Of a stretch of 64,000 bases of DNA, positions 1 to 10,336 are shown in pieces. The notes under the pieces are model-generated. The model saw only the letters and a list, made by a program, of their open reading frames with translations, had not been told where the DNA came from and did not search any database. Origin of the DNA: Amycolatopsis cihanbeyliensis (GTDB taxonomy: Bacteria > Actinomycetota > Actinomycetes > Mycobacteriales > Pseudonocardiaceae); NCBI RefSeq assembly GCF_006715045.1, contig NZ_VFML01000001.1:2510501-2574500 (forward strand). The letters run 5' to 3'. The position numbers and the translations under genes were made by a program. The number at the start of each line of letters is the position of its first letter. Position 1 is the stretch's first letter.

Positions 1-347
1 TCACGCAGGGTTCCTACAACCCCGGCGGTGTCGGCGGTTCGGCAGGCACCCACGACGGCGGGGGCGCGCTGGACATCTCGGTGGCCGGGATGAGTGCGGG
101 CACCCGCACCGACGTCGCCAGGAAGCTGCGCCAGGTCGGATTCGCGGCCTGGGTGCGCACGCCGTCCCAGGGGCCGTGGGGGTACCACATCCACGCGATC
201 GCGCTGGCCGACACCGACCAGTCCCCCGCGGCACAGCACCAAGCCGGGGACTACTACCTCGGCTACAACGGGCTGGCCAACCGCGCACCCGACGACGGTC
301 CGGTGGTCACCCCGAAGGTGACCTGGGAGGAGTACCAGCGCCGCTGA
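1..347 (+). CDS. M15-like zinc peptidase, C-terminal part (5' end outside window)
   Basis: The frame is open from the left edge of the window to the TGA at 345-347, so the gene starts upstream. The visible 114 residues contain the M15 signature H-x2-G-x-A-x-D (in GTHDGGGALDIS, about codons 17-28) and, later, WGYHIHA with the H-x-H pair. These supply the three zinc ligands of the D-Ala-D-Ala carboxypeptidase/L,D-endopeptidase fold. The likely role is peptidoglycan trimming outside the membrane, but the signal peptide and any binding domains are out of view. The next gene lies 10 bp away on the opposite strand, so the two are convergent. Confidence 0.7.
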   Translation, partial: TQGSYNPGGVGGSAGTHDGGGALDISVAGMSAGTRTDVARKLRQVGFAAWVRTPSQGPWGYHIHAIALADTDQSPAAQHQAGDYYLGYNGLANRAPDDGPVVTPKVTWEEYQRR

Positions 348-357
348 CCGGCGAGCC

Positions 358-738
358 TCACAGATCCGGCAACGGGTCCGGCGGCAGGACGTCCTCCTCG
401 GAGATCTCGGCGTCGGCGGCCCTGATCACCGAGACGAACTCCTCGTCGATCTCCAGGTGCAGGCTGCCCAGGGTGATCATCGGCCCGACGGAGGGCTGCT
501 CCCGCACCGGACCCAGCCGGATCCGCCGCGGGTAGCGGTGCCACACCGCCTTCGGCCTGCCGCCGAACCAGCTCCGGCCGATCACGAGCACCTCGCTGTC
601 GGCGACCACGACGTAGAACTGGGCCCGCACCGGCCCGAATCCCAGCCAGATGGCCGTGCCGAGGAAGAGGTAACGGATACTGTCGCCCTCGCGCAGTAAG
701 GCCCTACAGCGCTCACGGTCCTTCGATGACACCGGCAT
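358..738 (-). CDS. Conserved hypothetical protein, PH-like domain
   Basis: The 126-residue protein is soluble-looking. Its middle has a hydrophobic beta-rich pattern (YLFLGTAIWLGFG, then FYVVVADSEVLVIGRSWF) of the kind found in bacterial PH-like domains, and its C-terminus is acidic. There is no signal peptide or clear membrane helix. The start lies 4 bp from the stop of the upstream LysR gene, so the two are probably co-transcribed. I do not recognise a specific function, and the PH-like label rests on the pattern alone. Confidence 0.55.
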   Translation of the reverse strand: MPVSSKDRERCRALLREGDSIRYLFLGTAIWLGFGPVRAQFYVVVADSEVLVIGRSWFGGRPKAVWHRYPRRIRLGPVREQPSVGPMITLGSLHLEIDEEFVSVIRAADAEISEEDVLPPDPLPDL

Positions 739-742
739 TCGA

Positions 743-1732
743 TCACCCTGCCTGCACCCGCAGCGCGGCGTCCAGTTCGGCGTGGGCCCGGGGATGCTCG
801 GCCCACCAGCGGGCGTAGTCCGGGTTCAGATCCACGATCGACATGTACGCCCTGGCGGCGCAGGCGTAGACGTCCTGCGCCCGCCCACCCAGCAGTCCGC
901 TCTGCCGGGTGGCCACCAGCAGCGGGACCAGGATCGGCTGGCCGCTCAACGGCCGGATGGCGACCTCGGCCGTGCTCGGCGTCGCGGGGTCGGCGAAGCA
1001 GGCGGCGCCCTGCGCGACCAGGGACCACGCCGTGCTGCTCTCCGTGGTGTGATGGGTGCGGCGCGGGGTGAACCCGGCGGCCGCGCATACCGTGTGCAGC
1101 AGCATGCGCAGCCCGTCCTGCTCCGGCGGCGGCGTCACCCAGTCCATCCCGGCCAGGTCGCACAGGTCGATCACGTCCTGCTCGGCCAACGCGTCGTTCG
1201 CCGGCACCGCGATGAACTGTGGCTCGCTGACCAGCGTGCGCATCTCGACACCGCGGATCTCCCTGCGCTCGAGCCCCTCGAACCGCTCCAGCACGGCCAG
1301 GTGCAGCCGACCCGCGATGAGGTCCTCCAGCAGTTGTGCCGAGGAGCGGACGATGTTGGTACGCACCTGGATGCCGGCGAACCGGGAACGCAGCTCCGAG
1401 ACCAGGCTGCCGAGGAACAGGGTGGGGATCGACCCGACCAGCAACGGCCCGCGATCGGGGCCACGCGCCCGGTCGCGGGCCAGGTCGACCAGCTGGTCCA
1501 CATCGTCGAGCACGACTCTGGCCGTGCTCACCACGTGCTTGCCGAGGTCGGTGAGTTCGCTACCGGTCGGCTTCCGCTCGAACAGCAGCCCGCCGACGAT
1601 CCGCTCGACCGATCGCAGCTGCGCACTCAGCGCAGGCTGGGTGAGCCCGAGCCGGGCCGCGGCCTTGGTGAGGCTGCCGGTCTCCGCGATCGCGCACAGG
1701 GTTCGCAGGTGCCTGAGCTCCAACTCAGCCAT
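743..1732 (-). CDS. LysR-family transcriptional regulator
   Basis: The 329-residue protein starts at MAELELRHLRTL. The frame stays open upstream, but only this ATG places the winged helix-turn-helix at the N-terminus as in the family. The HTH covers about residues 3-62 (AETGSLTKAAARLGLTQPALSAQLR), followed by a periplasmic-binding-like effector domain (about 90-300). The usual divergent target gene is missing. Instead, a PHA-synthase-like gene lies 58 bp upstream on the same strand and a small PH-like gene follows 4 bp downstream. The target and inducer cannot be read from the sequence. Confidence 0.85.
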   Translation of the reverse strand: MAELELRHLRTLCAIAETGSLTKAAARLGLTQPALSAQLRSVERIVGGLLFERKPTGSELTDLGKHVVSTARVVLDDVDQLVDLARDRARGPDRGPLLVGSIPTLFLGSLVSELRSRFAGIQVRTNIVRSSAQLLEDLIAGRLHLAVLERFEGLERREIRGVEMRTLVSEPQFIAVPANDALAEQDVIDLCDLAGMDWVTPPPEQDGLRMLLHTVCAAAGFTPRRTHHTTESSTAWSLVAQGAACFADPATPSTAEVAIRPLSGQPILVPLLVATRQSGLLGGRAQDVYACAARAYMSIVDLNPDYARWWAEHPRAHAELDAALRVQAG

Positions 1733-1790
1733 AACCACTCTTGATACCCCGTCGGGTGCGCGGCCCAACAGCGACGAAAGTCCGGGGTAT

Positions 1791-2870
1791 TCACACGCCC
1801 CCGGTGTCCGGGGTACGAGCGACCCGCTCGGCGAGGAACTCATCGAGGTGTCGCCAGGTCGTGCCGCGCGCCCTGCGCCCGGTGAGCACGCCGAGATGAC
1901 CGCCGGGCGCGACCTCGAACCGCACCTGGGGCGCGTTCTCCAGCAGGCCCACCAGCCGCTCCACGGCGGGGCGTGGCGCGATCCCGTCACCCTCGCCCGC
2001 GATCACCAGCGCCGGCACCTTCACCCCGGACAGCGAGATGATCCGGCCGCCGAGGTCCACCGTGCCCTCGGCGAGGTCGTTGGCCCGGAAGAACCGGTGG
2101 TAGAGCTGCCCGAAGGTACGGCCGGGATACGCGATCATGTTGTCCATGAAGTGGTCGACCGCTTCGATCTGGGCGAGGAAATCCCGGTCGTCCAGATTCT
2201 TCAGGATCGCCAACGGTTTGGTGATCTCCTTGTTCAACCCGGTGATCCGGAACACCCTGCTGACCAGATAGGACGGTGCGCCGCCGAGCATCCGGTAGAA
2301 CGGCGTCAGCAGGTGGCCGCCGGTGAGGTCGACCAGCGGTCGCAGCGGCGCCACCAGCGGGATCGCGGTGAAGTCGAAGGGCGCGGCCACGCTGGCGATC
2401 GAGTCCACCGGCAGTTCCGGCTGGTCGGCCGTGGCCAGCAGGGAGAAGATCCCGCCGAGACACCAGGCGACCAGGTGCACCCGCTGCCCACCGGAGTCCT
2501 CGCTGACCGCGCGGATCGCTCGCGGCAGCACCTCGTCGATCCAGTGCTCCACACCCAGCCTGCGGTCGGAGAAGGCGACGTTGCCGTAGTCGAGCAGGTA
2601 GGTGCGCCGGCCGCCGTCCACGAGGTGCTCGGCAAGGCTGCATCCGCGCCGCAGGTCGAAGCACAGCGCGGGCGCGGCCAGCGGCGGCACCAGCAGCACC
2701 GGCGGCCCGGCGGGCGTGGAGCCGGCCGAGGCCATCCGGTACACCGAACGGTTCGGGCCCTGGTCGATCAACACCCTGGGCATCGGCCGCAGGTCGGCCA
2801 CCCCACCCTGGAACACCTTGCCCACGACATTGGCCGTAGCCGCGGCGAACCGCGCCGGTGGTGCTGCCAT
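1791..2870 (-). CDS. Alpha/beta hydrolase related to polyhydroxyalkanoate synthase (PhaC-like)
   Basis: The 359-residue protein has the PHA synthase type of nucleophile elbow with cysteine instead of serine (HLVAWCLGG, about residue 143). The Asp (GEGDGIAP) and His (GGHLG) of the triad are near the C-terminus. It is shorter than typical class I PhaC (about 560-600 residues), because the long N-terminal domain is missing. It may therefore be a PhaC-like acyltransferase or hydrolase rather than a polymer synthase. A GAGGCGGGG ribosome site precedes the ATG. Neighbours are an SDR upstream and LysR downstream, all on the same strand. No phasin or PhaA/B gene is nearby. Confidence 0.7.
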   Translation of the reverse strand: MAAPPARFAAATANVVGKVFQGGVADLRPMPRVLIDQGPNRSVYRMASAGSTPAGPPVLLVPPLAAPALCFDLRRGCSLAEHLVDGGRRTYLLDYGNVAFSDRRLGVEHWIDEVLPRAIRAVSEDSGGQRVHLVAWCLGGIFSLLATADQPELPVDSIASVAAPFDFTAIPLVAPLRPLVDLTGGHLLTPFYRMLGGAPSYLVSRVFRITGLNKEITKPLAILKNLDDRDFLAQIEAVDHFMDNMIAYPGRTFGQLYHRFFRANDLAEGTVDLGGRIISLSGVKVPALVIAGEGDGIAPRPAVERLVGLLENAPQVRFEVAPGGHLGVLTGRRARGTTWRHLDEFLAERVARTPDTGGV

Positions 2871-2995
2871 GTCCCCGCCTCCTCGATCGCGAACCCGGTC
2901 AGTGCGGCATCCTGCCTTGTGCTGATCGACTACTCAAGGAGCTGACCAGGGCAAGCACCCGGCAAGCGACCACTCGGAGTCCACAAGAGACAGTA

Positions 2996-3865
2996 CTAGG
3001 TCCGCTCCTCCGAACCCGCGCCCGGCGCGCTCTCCGCCGCCCGCGCCTCGTAGTCCGCCCGCGCGCTGGAGTGCGTGGCCGAGGCGAGCACCTGGTCCCC
3101 ACCGAGCGTGCGCACGAGCCACTCACCGAAGGAGCGGGGCAGCAGCCGGGTGACCCGGCCGAGCGCGTCCAGCGATTTCGGCACATACACGTCGAACCGG
3201 GGCCGCTCCAGGGCATCCACGATGGCCGCGGCGACCTCCTCCGGGGACACCGATTTGATCATCTTGGCTTCCTTGAGACCGCTGGCCAGCTCGGTGCGCA
3301 CGATCGCGGGCAGCACGCAGGAGACATCCACCCCGGTTCCGTGCAGTTCGAGGTGCACCGCCTCGGAGAGGCCGACCACACCGTGTTTGGTGGCGCAGTA
3401 GGTGGCACCGCCGGGGAAACCCGCCTTGCCCGCCATTGAGGCGACGTTCACGATGTGCCCGCTGCGCCGCGGCCGCATCCGCTGGACGGCCTCCCTGGTG
3501 CCGTGGATCACCGCGTGCAGGTTGATCTCCAGCTGCCTGCGAGTGGAGGCGTCGTCCTCTTCCTCCAGTGCCGCGAGCGGCATGATCCCGGCGTTGTTGA
3601 TCAGCACGTCGATCGGCCCGAGCCGGTGTTCGACCTCGTCGAGGAAGGCCGTGAAGCCCCGGGTGTCAGTGACATCGAGGGGCAGCGCGATGGTGTCCGG
3701 GCCGAGCTCGGCCGCCGCCTTCTCGGCCCGTACCAGGTCCAGGTCGCCGATGGCCACCCGCGCGCCCCGGCGGACCAGCGCGCCGACCGTCGTCGCCCCG
3801 ATCCCCTGCGCCCCGCCGGTGACCACGATCACCTTGCCCCGCAACGTCCGCGGCTGCCTGCCCAT
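2996..3865 (-). CDS. Short-chain dehydrogenase/reductase (SDR family)
   Basis: The 289-residue protein has the full classical SDR set: nucleotide motif TGGAQGIG (16-23), NNAG (90-93), catalytic Ser143 (VASMAG) and YCATK (Tyr156, Lys160). Asp41 at the end of beta-2 (AIGDLD) suggests NAD(H). The C-terminal extension (about 230-289), with DVYVPKSLDALGRVTRLLP, resembles SDRs that act near membranes or on acyl/lipid substrates. The substrate is unknown. An inverted repeat 40 bp upstream (3905-3921) may be an operator for this gene. The PHA-synthase-like gene follows 125 bp downstream. Confidence 0.85.
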   Translation of the reverse strand: MGRQPRTLRGKVIVVTGGAQGIGATTVGALVRRGARVAIGDLDLVRAEKAAAELGPDTIALPLDVTDTRGFTAFLDEVEHRLGPIDVLINNAGIMPLAALEEEDDASTRRQLEINLHAVIHGTREAVQRMRPRRSGHIVNVASMAGKAGFPGGATYCATKHGVVGLSEAVHLELHGTGVDVSCVLPAIVRTELASGLKEAKMIKSVSPEEVAAAIVDALERPRFDVYVPKSLDALGRVTRLLPRSFGEWLVRTLGGDQVLASATHSSARADYEARAAESAPGAGSEERT

Positions 3866-3904
3866 GTCCGGCTCCTCTCAGCGACTGTGCTGCGACCGAC
3901 TCGT

Positions 3905-3921
3905 GTTGACGTGTTGTCAAC
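3905..3921. promoter_or_regulatory. Inverted repeat, possible repressor operator before the SDR gene
   Basis: GTTGAC and GTCAAC are perfect 6-bp arms with a 5-bp spacer (GTGTT). The centre is about 48 bp upstream of the SDR start, where a TetR/GntR-type repressor would overlap the promoter. The regulator is not encoded next to it. Assignment is from symmetry and position only. Confidence 0.4.
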
Positions 3922-3972
3922 TAATGCCTGTCATGGTGCACCGGATCGCCCGGCGGCGCCAGAGCGGCCCGG

Positions 3973-4485
3973 TCACCGCACCCGTTGCTCGAGGAGCTGC
4001 CCCGGCCAGCCGCGATAGTCGAACCGCTCGGTCGGAGTAAAGCCCTGCCCGGTGTAGTAGCGCACCAGGCTGCCGTCGCCGCCCGCCCAGCAGTCCACCC
4101 GCAACAGGCCGAGCCCGCGGGCGCGGGCGACCTCCCTGGCGTGGTCCAGCAGCGTGCCGCCGACGCCCTTGCCGCCGTGGCCGCCCGCGGTGAGCAGGAG
4201 GTTGACGTACAGCTCGGGCTCGGCGGGCGGCGGTATGTGGTCCGGGCACCACTCGGTGACCAGCAGGGCGCCGGCGGGCTCGCCGTCGAACTCGGCGATC
4301 CACAGCCCCGGCCGGTCCGCCATCTCGCGCACCCGCTCGACCTTGGCCGGGTCGGCCGACCAGGGCTCGGTCCCCCACTGGCCCCCGCCACCCCTGCGCA
4401 CCTGCCAGGCCACCGCGTCGTCGAACATCCGCAGCAGCGTGCCCGCGTCGTCCGTGGAGCCCGCACGAATGGCCGGAGCGTTCAT
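3973..4485 (-). CDS. GNAT-family N-acetyltransferase
   Basis: The 170-residue single-domain protein shows a GNAT layout: beta-strand pair WIAEFDGEPAGALLV, the acetyl-CoA pyrophosphate loop GGHGGKGVGGTLLDHA (about 100-116), and the terminal LRVDCWAGGDGSLVRYYTGQGFTP. The gene overlaps the stop of map by 4 bp (ATGA) and must be translated with it. Pairing with methionine aminopeptidase suggests a link to N-terminal protein modification, but this is inference. The acceptor substrate is unknown. Confidence 0.8.
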   Translation of the reverse strand: MNAPAIRAGSTDDAGTLLRMFDDAVAWQVRRGGGGQWGTEPWSADPAKVERVREMADRPGLWIAEFDGEPAGALLVTEWCPDHIPPPAEPELYVNLLLTAGGHGGKGVGGTLLDHAREVARARGLGLLRVDCWAGGDGSLVRYYTGQGFTPTERFDYRGWPGQLLEQRVR

Positions 4486-5252
4486 GGAACAGTGAGGACA
4501 CGGGGGCCGTCCGCGGTGATCGCCACGGTGTGCTCGGCATGCGCGGCCCTGCTGCCGTCCGCGGTGTGCATCGTCCAGCCGTCCTCGGCCGTCCGGTAGT
4601 CGTCCCGGCCGCCGGCGGTGAGCATCGGCTCGATCGCGAGCACCATCCCCTCGCGCAGTCGCATCCCGCGCCCCGGGCTGCCCTCGTTGGGCACGTGCGG
4701 GGCCTCGTGCATCGCGCGGCCGATCCCGTGCCCACCGTGGTCCGCCACCAGGCCGTACCCCGCCGCACGCCCGATCTCGCCGATCGCGTGGCCGAGGTCG
4801 CCCAACCGCGCCCCCGGCACGGCGGCCGCGATCCCGGCGGCGAGCGCGCGTTCCGTGGTGGCGATCAGGTCGAGGTCCCGCTCGTCCGGAGTGCCGACCA
4901 CGAAGCTCATCGCGGCATCCCCGTGCCAGCCGTCCACCTCGGCGCCGAAGTCGATGCTGAGCAGGTCGCCGTCACGCAACCGGTAGCCGGTGGGGACGCC
5001 GTGCACCACGGCATCGTTCACGCTGGTGCACAGCACGGCGGGATACGGCGCCGGGGCGGACCGCGGGTGGTAGTGCAGGAAGGACGACTTCGCCCCCTCC
5101 ACACGCAGCACCTGCGCCGCAATCTCGTCCAGTTCCCGCAGGGACGTCCCGACCTCGGCGCCCTCCCGTGCGGCCCGCAGCGCATCGGCGACCACCTTGC
5201 CCGCCGCCCGCATGACCGCCAGCTCACCCTCGGTCTTCAACTCGATCAGCAC
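4482..5252 (-). CDS. map: Methionine aminopeptidase, type I
   Basis: The 256-residue enzyme removes the initiator methionine from nascent proteins. All five dinuclear metal ligands are visible: Asp101, Asp112, His175 (DHGGHGIGR), Glu208 (AIEPML) and Glu240 (AEHTVAI), plus substrate-contacting His84. The length fits a core MetAP without the N-terminal zinc/SH3 extension, as expected for a second actinobacterial map copy. This copy is not in the usual adk-map-infA ribosomal setting. It forms a two-gene unit with a GNAT gene behind a strong palindrome (5262-5295), so it is probably a regulated accessory paralogue. Confidence 0.9.
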   Translation of the reverse strand: MLIELKTEGELAVMRAAGKVVADALRAAREGAEVGTSLRELDEIAAQVLRVEGAKSSFLHYHPRSAPAPYPAVLCTSVNDAVVHGVPTGYRLRDGDLLSIDFGAEVDGWHGDAAMSFVVGTPDERDLDLIATTERALAAGIAAAVPGARLGDLGHAIGEIGRAAGYGLVADHGGHGIGRAMHEAPHVPNEGSPGRGMRLREGMVLAIEPMLTAGGRDDYRTAEDGWTMHTADGSRAAHAEHTVAITADGPRVLTVP

Positions 5253-5261
5253 AACACACCT

Positions 5262-5295
5262 CCTGTGATATCTATACCGGTATAATTATCACAGG
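5262..5295. promoter_or_regulatory. 34-bp near-perfect palindromic operator before map
   Basis: Outer arms CCTGTGATA and TATCACAGG are exact reverse complements, and the 12-bp core TATACCGGTATA is itself palindromic. Only two base pairs between core and arms break the symmetry. The site begins 10 bp upstream of the map start, so a bound dimer (or pair of dimers) would block transcription or initiation. The outer TGTGA/TCACA halves are 20 bp apart, too far for a CRP site. No regulator gene is adjacent. Confidence 0.6.
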
Positions 5296-5325
5296 TAGGT
5301 ACTCGCCCGCACCCCGACCCAAAAT

Positions 5326-5408
5326 GCCCTGAACGTGGCGTTTGAGACGTCAGATGTCCCAATAGTGCCGTTCGCGGCGTCCAACGTCCGGAAAGCCACG
5401 TTCAGGGC
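5326..5408. repeat. 83-bp inverted-repeat element, copy 1
   Basis: Perfect 14-bp terminal inverted repeats, GCCCTGAACGTGGC and GCCACGTTCAGGGC, bound an 83-bp unit. The second copy, of the same length and in inverted orientation, is at 39869-39951, and the interiors are clearly similar. This copy begins 11 bp after the stop codon of the acyl-CoA dehydrogenase gene (minus strand). An RNA read through it would fold into a long stem, so it may serve as a terminator or mRNA 3' stabiliser. Confidence 0.8.
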
Positions 5409-5419
5409 CTTGGATGGGG

Positions 5420-6574
5420 TTAGGGGAGGCCGAGTTCGCGCGCGATGAGCATGCGCTGGACCTCGCTGGTGCCCTCGCCGACCTCGAGGATCTTCGCGTC
5501 CCGGTAGAAGCGGCCGACCGGGAACTCGTTCATAAAGCCGTAGCCGCCGAATATCTGGGTCGCCTCGCGGGCGTTGTCCATCGCGGCGTTCGACGAGGCC
5601 AGCTTGGCGATCGCGGCCTCCTTCTTGAACCGCTCGCCGCGCAGCATCCGCGCCGCGGCCTGGTAGTAGGCCAGCCGGGCGGTATGCGCGCGCAGCTCCA
5701 TATCGGCGATCTTGAACTGGATCGCCTGGTACTCCCCGATCGGCCTGCCGAACGCCTCCCGCTCGCCGACGTAGCGCAGGCACTCGTCCACGCAGCCCTG
5801 GGCGAGGCCGACACCCAGCGCGGCGATCGCGATCCGGCCCTCGTCAAGGATGGAGAGGAACTGGGCGTAGCCGCGGCCCCGCTCACCGAGCAGGTTCGCC
5901 TCCGGCACCCGGCAGTCGTCGAAGGACAGCTCGTGCGTGTCCGAGGCGTTCCAGCCGACCTTGGAGTACTTCGGCGCCACGGTGAATCCCGGGGTACCGG
6001 ACGGCACGATGAAGGTGGAGATGTCCTTGCCACCGTCCGCGCGCTGCCCGGTCACGGCGGTGACGGTGACCAGGCGGGTGATGTCGGTGCCGGAGTTGGT
6101 GATGAACGACTTGCTGCCGTTGATCACCCATTCGCCGTCCACCAGCTTCGCCGTGGTGCGGGTGGCACCGGCGTCCGAGCCGCCGCCGGGTTCGGTCAGC
6201 CCGAAGGAGCCCAGCGCCTCGCCGGAGCACAGCGCGGGCAGCCACTCCCGCTTCTGCTCCTCGGTACCGAAGCGGTGGATCGGCATCGCGCCCAGGGACA
6301 CCCCGGCCTCCAGGGTGATCGCCACCGAGGAGTCCACCCGCCCGAGTTCCTCCAGCGCCAGGCACAGCGCGAAGTAGTCCCCGCCCATGCCGCCGTACTC
6401 CTCGGGGAAGGGCAGGCCGAAAAGACCCATACCGGCCATTGTGGACACCAGGTCGTACGGGAACTCCTCGCGCTCGTAGTACCCGCCGATCACCGGAGCC
6501 ACCTCGGACCGCGCGAACTCCCGTACCGTCTCGCGCAGTGCCTCGTACTCGTCGTCCAGCCGGAAATCGATCAT
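5420..6574 (-). CDS. Acyl-CoA dehydrogenase of the leucine/branched-chain operon (FadE19-like)
   Basis: The 384-residue flavoenzyme has the full fold: N-terminal helical domain (about 1-120), middle beta domain with SFGLTEPGGGSDAG and the WVINGSKSFITN FAD/substrate segments, and the C-terminal helical domain. The catalytic base is Glu367 in EVGEGTSEVQ, as in medium/short-chain enzymes rather than the isovaleryl type, where this position is Gly. The start overlaps the stop of the carboxylase gene (TGATG), which fixes it. By analogy with mycobacterial fadE19-accA1-accD1 it probably oxidises a branched acyl-CoA in leucine breakdown. The exact substrate is inferred. Confidence 0.85.
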   Translation of the reverse strand: MIDFRLDDEYEALRETVREFARSEVAPVIGGYYEREEFPYDLVSTMAGMGLFGLPFPEEYGGMGGDYFALCLALEELGRVDSSVAITLEAGVSLGAMPIHRFGTEEQKREWLPALCSGEALGSFGLTEPGGGSDAGATRTTAKLVDGEWVINGSKSFITNSGTDITRLVTVTAVTGQRADGGKDISTFIVPSGTPGFTVAPKYSKVGWNASDTHELSFDDCRVPEANLLGERGRGYAQFLSILDEGRIAIAALGVGLAQGCVDECLRYVGEREAFGRPIGEYQAIQFKIADMELRAHTARLAYYQAAARMLRGERFKKEAAIAKLASSNAAMDNAREATQIFGGYGFMNEFPVGRFYRDAKILEVGEGTSEVQRMLIARELGLP

Positions 6575-8559
6575 CACTTCTCCTCGGGTGGGGTTACCAC
6601 GGCAAGCGGTTCGTCCAGCGCGACCTGTTGGCCCGCATGGACATGCAGTGCGCTGACCACGCCGTCCACCGGCGCGGTGATGGTGTGCTCCATCTTCATC
6701 GCCTCCACCACGAGCAGCGAAGCCCCGGCGCTCACCTGCTCGCCCTCGGCGACCTTGACCACCAGCACCGTGCCGGGCATGGGGCTGGTGAGCCGCCCGG
6801 TCCCCGCTGCCTCGCCCTGGGTGGCGAGCAGCCGCGGCCACTCCCCGACCAGGACGCAATGCCCTTCCCTGGCCAGCCACAGCCCCTGCGCACCCTTCGC
6901 CCGCCGGTAGCGGCGGAACGCCCCCGCGTAGCGCAGGTCGAGGGAATCCCCCGTGCCACTCCAGGAAGCGGACACCGGCGCGGGCCCGGAATCGTCCAGC
7001 GTCACCACGGCATCCTCCGGCGGACCCTCGACCCGCAGGACGGCCTCGGTCTCCCCGCAGCGCAGCCGGAACACGACCCCGCCAGGCGCGCCGAGCCGCC
7101 AGCCGGTCGGCCGCTCCCAGGGATCGACAATGGAGCCGGTCGGCCGGAGGGTGAGTAGCTGGTCCAGCGCGGCCGCGACGAAGAACTCCTCTTGAACGCC
7201 GTCGCCGACCAGCGCACCGATCCGGCGTTCCACCAGGCCGGTGTCCAGCTCACCCGACCGCACCTGCTCGTCGGCGAGCAGCGCGCGCAGGAAGGTGACG
7301 TTCGTCGGCACCCCGAGTACGGCGGTCTCGGCCAGCGCGCGGTCCAGCCGGTGCAGCGCCCCCGCCCGGTCCGGGCCCCAAGCGATCACCTTGGCCAGCA
7401 TCGGGTCGTAGGCGGAGCCGACCACGGTACCCGGCCGCATCCAGGAGTCCACCCGCACGCCGTCACCCGCCGGTTCGGTCAGCGCGAGTACGGTGCCGCC
7501 GGTGGGGACGAACCCCTTGGCCGGATCCTCGGCGTAGACCCTGGCCTCCACCGCGTGGCCGTCCAGCCGCACGTCCCGCTGCGCCATGGCCAGCGGTTCG
7601 CCCGCCGCGACCCGGACCTGCCACTCCACCAGGTCGAGGCCGGTCACCATCTCGGTCACCGGGTGCTCCACCTGCAGGCGGGTGTTCATCTCCATGAAGA
7701 AGAACTCGCTCGCGTCCCTGGCGGAGACGATGAACTCGACCGTCCCGGCGCCGCGGTAGCCGACGGCGCGCGCGGCCTCGACCGCGGCGGAGCCCATCCG
7801 GTCCCTGGTCCCGGAGTCCAGCAGGGCCGAGGGTGCCTCCTCGATGATCTTCTGGTGCCGCCGCTGCAGGCTGCACTCCCGCTCACCGAGGTGGATCACG
7901 CCGCCGTGCCCGTCGGCGAGCACCTGGATCTCGATATGCCTCGGGGTGGTGACGAACCGCTCCAGCAGCAGGGTGTCGTCCCCGAAGGAGGCCGTGGCCT
8001 CCCTGCGCGCCGACTCCACGGCCTCGGCCAGCCCGTCCGGGGCCTCCACCAGCCGCATTCCCTTGCCACCGCCACCCGCCGAGGGCTTGAGCAGCAGCGG
8101 ATAGCCGACCTCGGCGGCGGCCGCGGCGATCCCGCCCTCCGGAATATCCACATCGGACACACCTGGCACGACCGGCACCCCGGCGGCGGACACCGTGGCT
8201 TTGGCCCGGATCTTGTCGCCCATCGCCTCGATCGCCTCGGCCGGCGGGCCGATGAACACCAATCCCGCCTCCGCGCAGGCGCGGGCGAATCCGGCGTTCT
8301 CCGCGAGGAAGCCGTAGCCGGGATGCACGGCCTGCGCCCCGGTCTCCCGTGCCGCGGCGACGATCGCCGCGATGTCCAGGTAGCTGCGGGCGGCCTCGGC
8401 CGGGCCGATCCGGACCGCGAGGTCAGCCTCGTGCACATGCCGCGCGCCGGAGTCGGCGTCGCTGTAGACCGCGACCGAGCGGATCCCCATCCGCCGCAGG
8501 GTGGCGATCACGCGTACCGCGATCTCGCCGCGGTTGGCCACCAGAACCGTGTCGAACAT
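6574..8559 (-). CDS. accA1: Acyl-CoA carboxylase alpha subunit: biotin carboxylase plus biotin carrier (AccA1-like)
   Basis: The 661-residue protein joins biotin carboxylase (about 1-450: [13 protein letters not shown] start, glycine loop [30 protein letters not shown]) to a linker and a C-terminal biotinyl domain with EAMKMEH, the biotin being carried by Lys622. It charges biotin with CO2 for the carboxyltransferase encoded just upstream (stop and start 6 bp apart). The context points to methylcrotonyl-CoA carboxylase of leucine catabolism. A geranyl-CoA or broader substrate is possible. Confidence 0.88.
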   Translation of the reverse strand: MFDTVLVANRGEIAVRVIATLRRMGIRSVAVYSDADSGARHVHEADLAVRIGPAEAARSYLDIAAIVAAARETGAQAVHPGYGFLAENAGFARACAEAGLVFIGPPAEAIEAMGDKIRAKATVSAAGVPVVPGVSDVDIPEGGIAAAAAEVGYPLLLKPSAGGGGKGMRLVEAPDGLAEAVESARREATASFGDDTLLLERFVTTPRHIEIQVLADGHGGVIHLGERECSLQRRHQKIIEEAPSALLDSGTRDRMGSAAVEAARAVGYRGAGTVEFIVSARDASEFFFMEMNTRLQVEHPVTEMVTGLDLVEWQVRVAAGEPLAMAQRDVRLDGHAVEARVYAEDPAKGFVPTGGTVLALTEPAGDGVRVDSWMRPGTVVGSAYDPMLAKVIAWGPDRAGALHRLDRALAETAVLGVPTNVTFLRALLADEQVRSGELDTGLVERRIGALVGDGVQEEFFVAAALDQLLTLRPTGSIVDPWERPTGWRLGAPGGVVFRLRCGETEAVLRVEGPPEDAVVTLDDSGPAPVSASWSGTGDSLDLRYAGAFRRYRRAKGAQGLWLAREGHCVLVGEWPRLLATQGEAAGTGRLTSPMPGTVLVVKVAEGEQVSAGASLLVVEAMKMEHTITAPVDGVVSALHVHAGQQVALDEPLAVVTPPEEK

Positions 8560-8565
8560 ACTCGC

Positions 8566-10212
<1,647 letters not shown>

Positions 10213-10254
10213 AGCCTCCCTCGTCCTCCCTGGCTCACCAGCAGGATAAACGGG

Positions 10255-10312
10255 CAGCCAGGTTAGCAACCGTTAACTCCACTAGGGATGTTAGCGACCG
10301 CTAACCTGGCTG
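10255..10312. promoter_or_regulatory. Paired TetR (BkaR-like) operators before the carboxylase operon
   Basis: Two 16-bp sites lie 28 bp apart: 10262-10277 (GTTAGCAACCGTTAAC) and 10290-10305 (GTTAGCGACCGCTAAC). They match the perfect palindrome at 11441-11456 before the tetR gene. A larger 13-bp inverted repeat (CAGCCAGGTTAGC at 10255 and its complement at 10300) encloses both. The set lies 43-100 bp upstream of the accD1-like start. The TetR protein encoded at 11478 is the obvious binder. Confidence 0.75.
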
Positions 10313-10336
10313 TCCACCGGAGGACGGGGGTGAGGG

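Noticed and set aside
5262..5295. A CRP site in the map operator, because TGTGA and TCACA are present
   Set aside because: The half-sites are separated by 20 bp rather than 6 bp, and the central palindrome indicates another type of regulator.
5289..5783. A 164-codon minus-strand ORF whose C-terminal part resembles that of another ORF at 39.9 kb
   Set aside because: The resemblance comes from the 83-bp repeat being read through in both places, not from related proteins.
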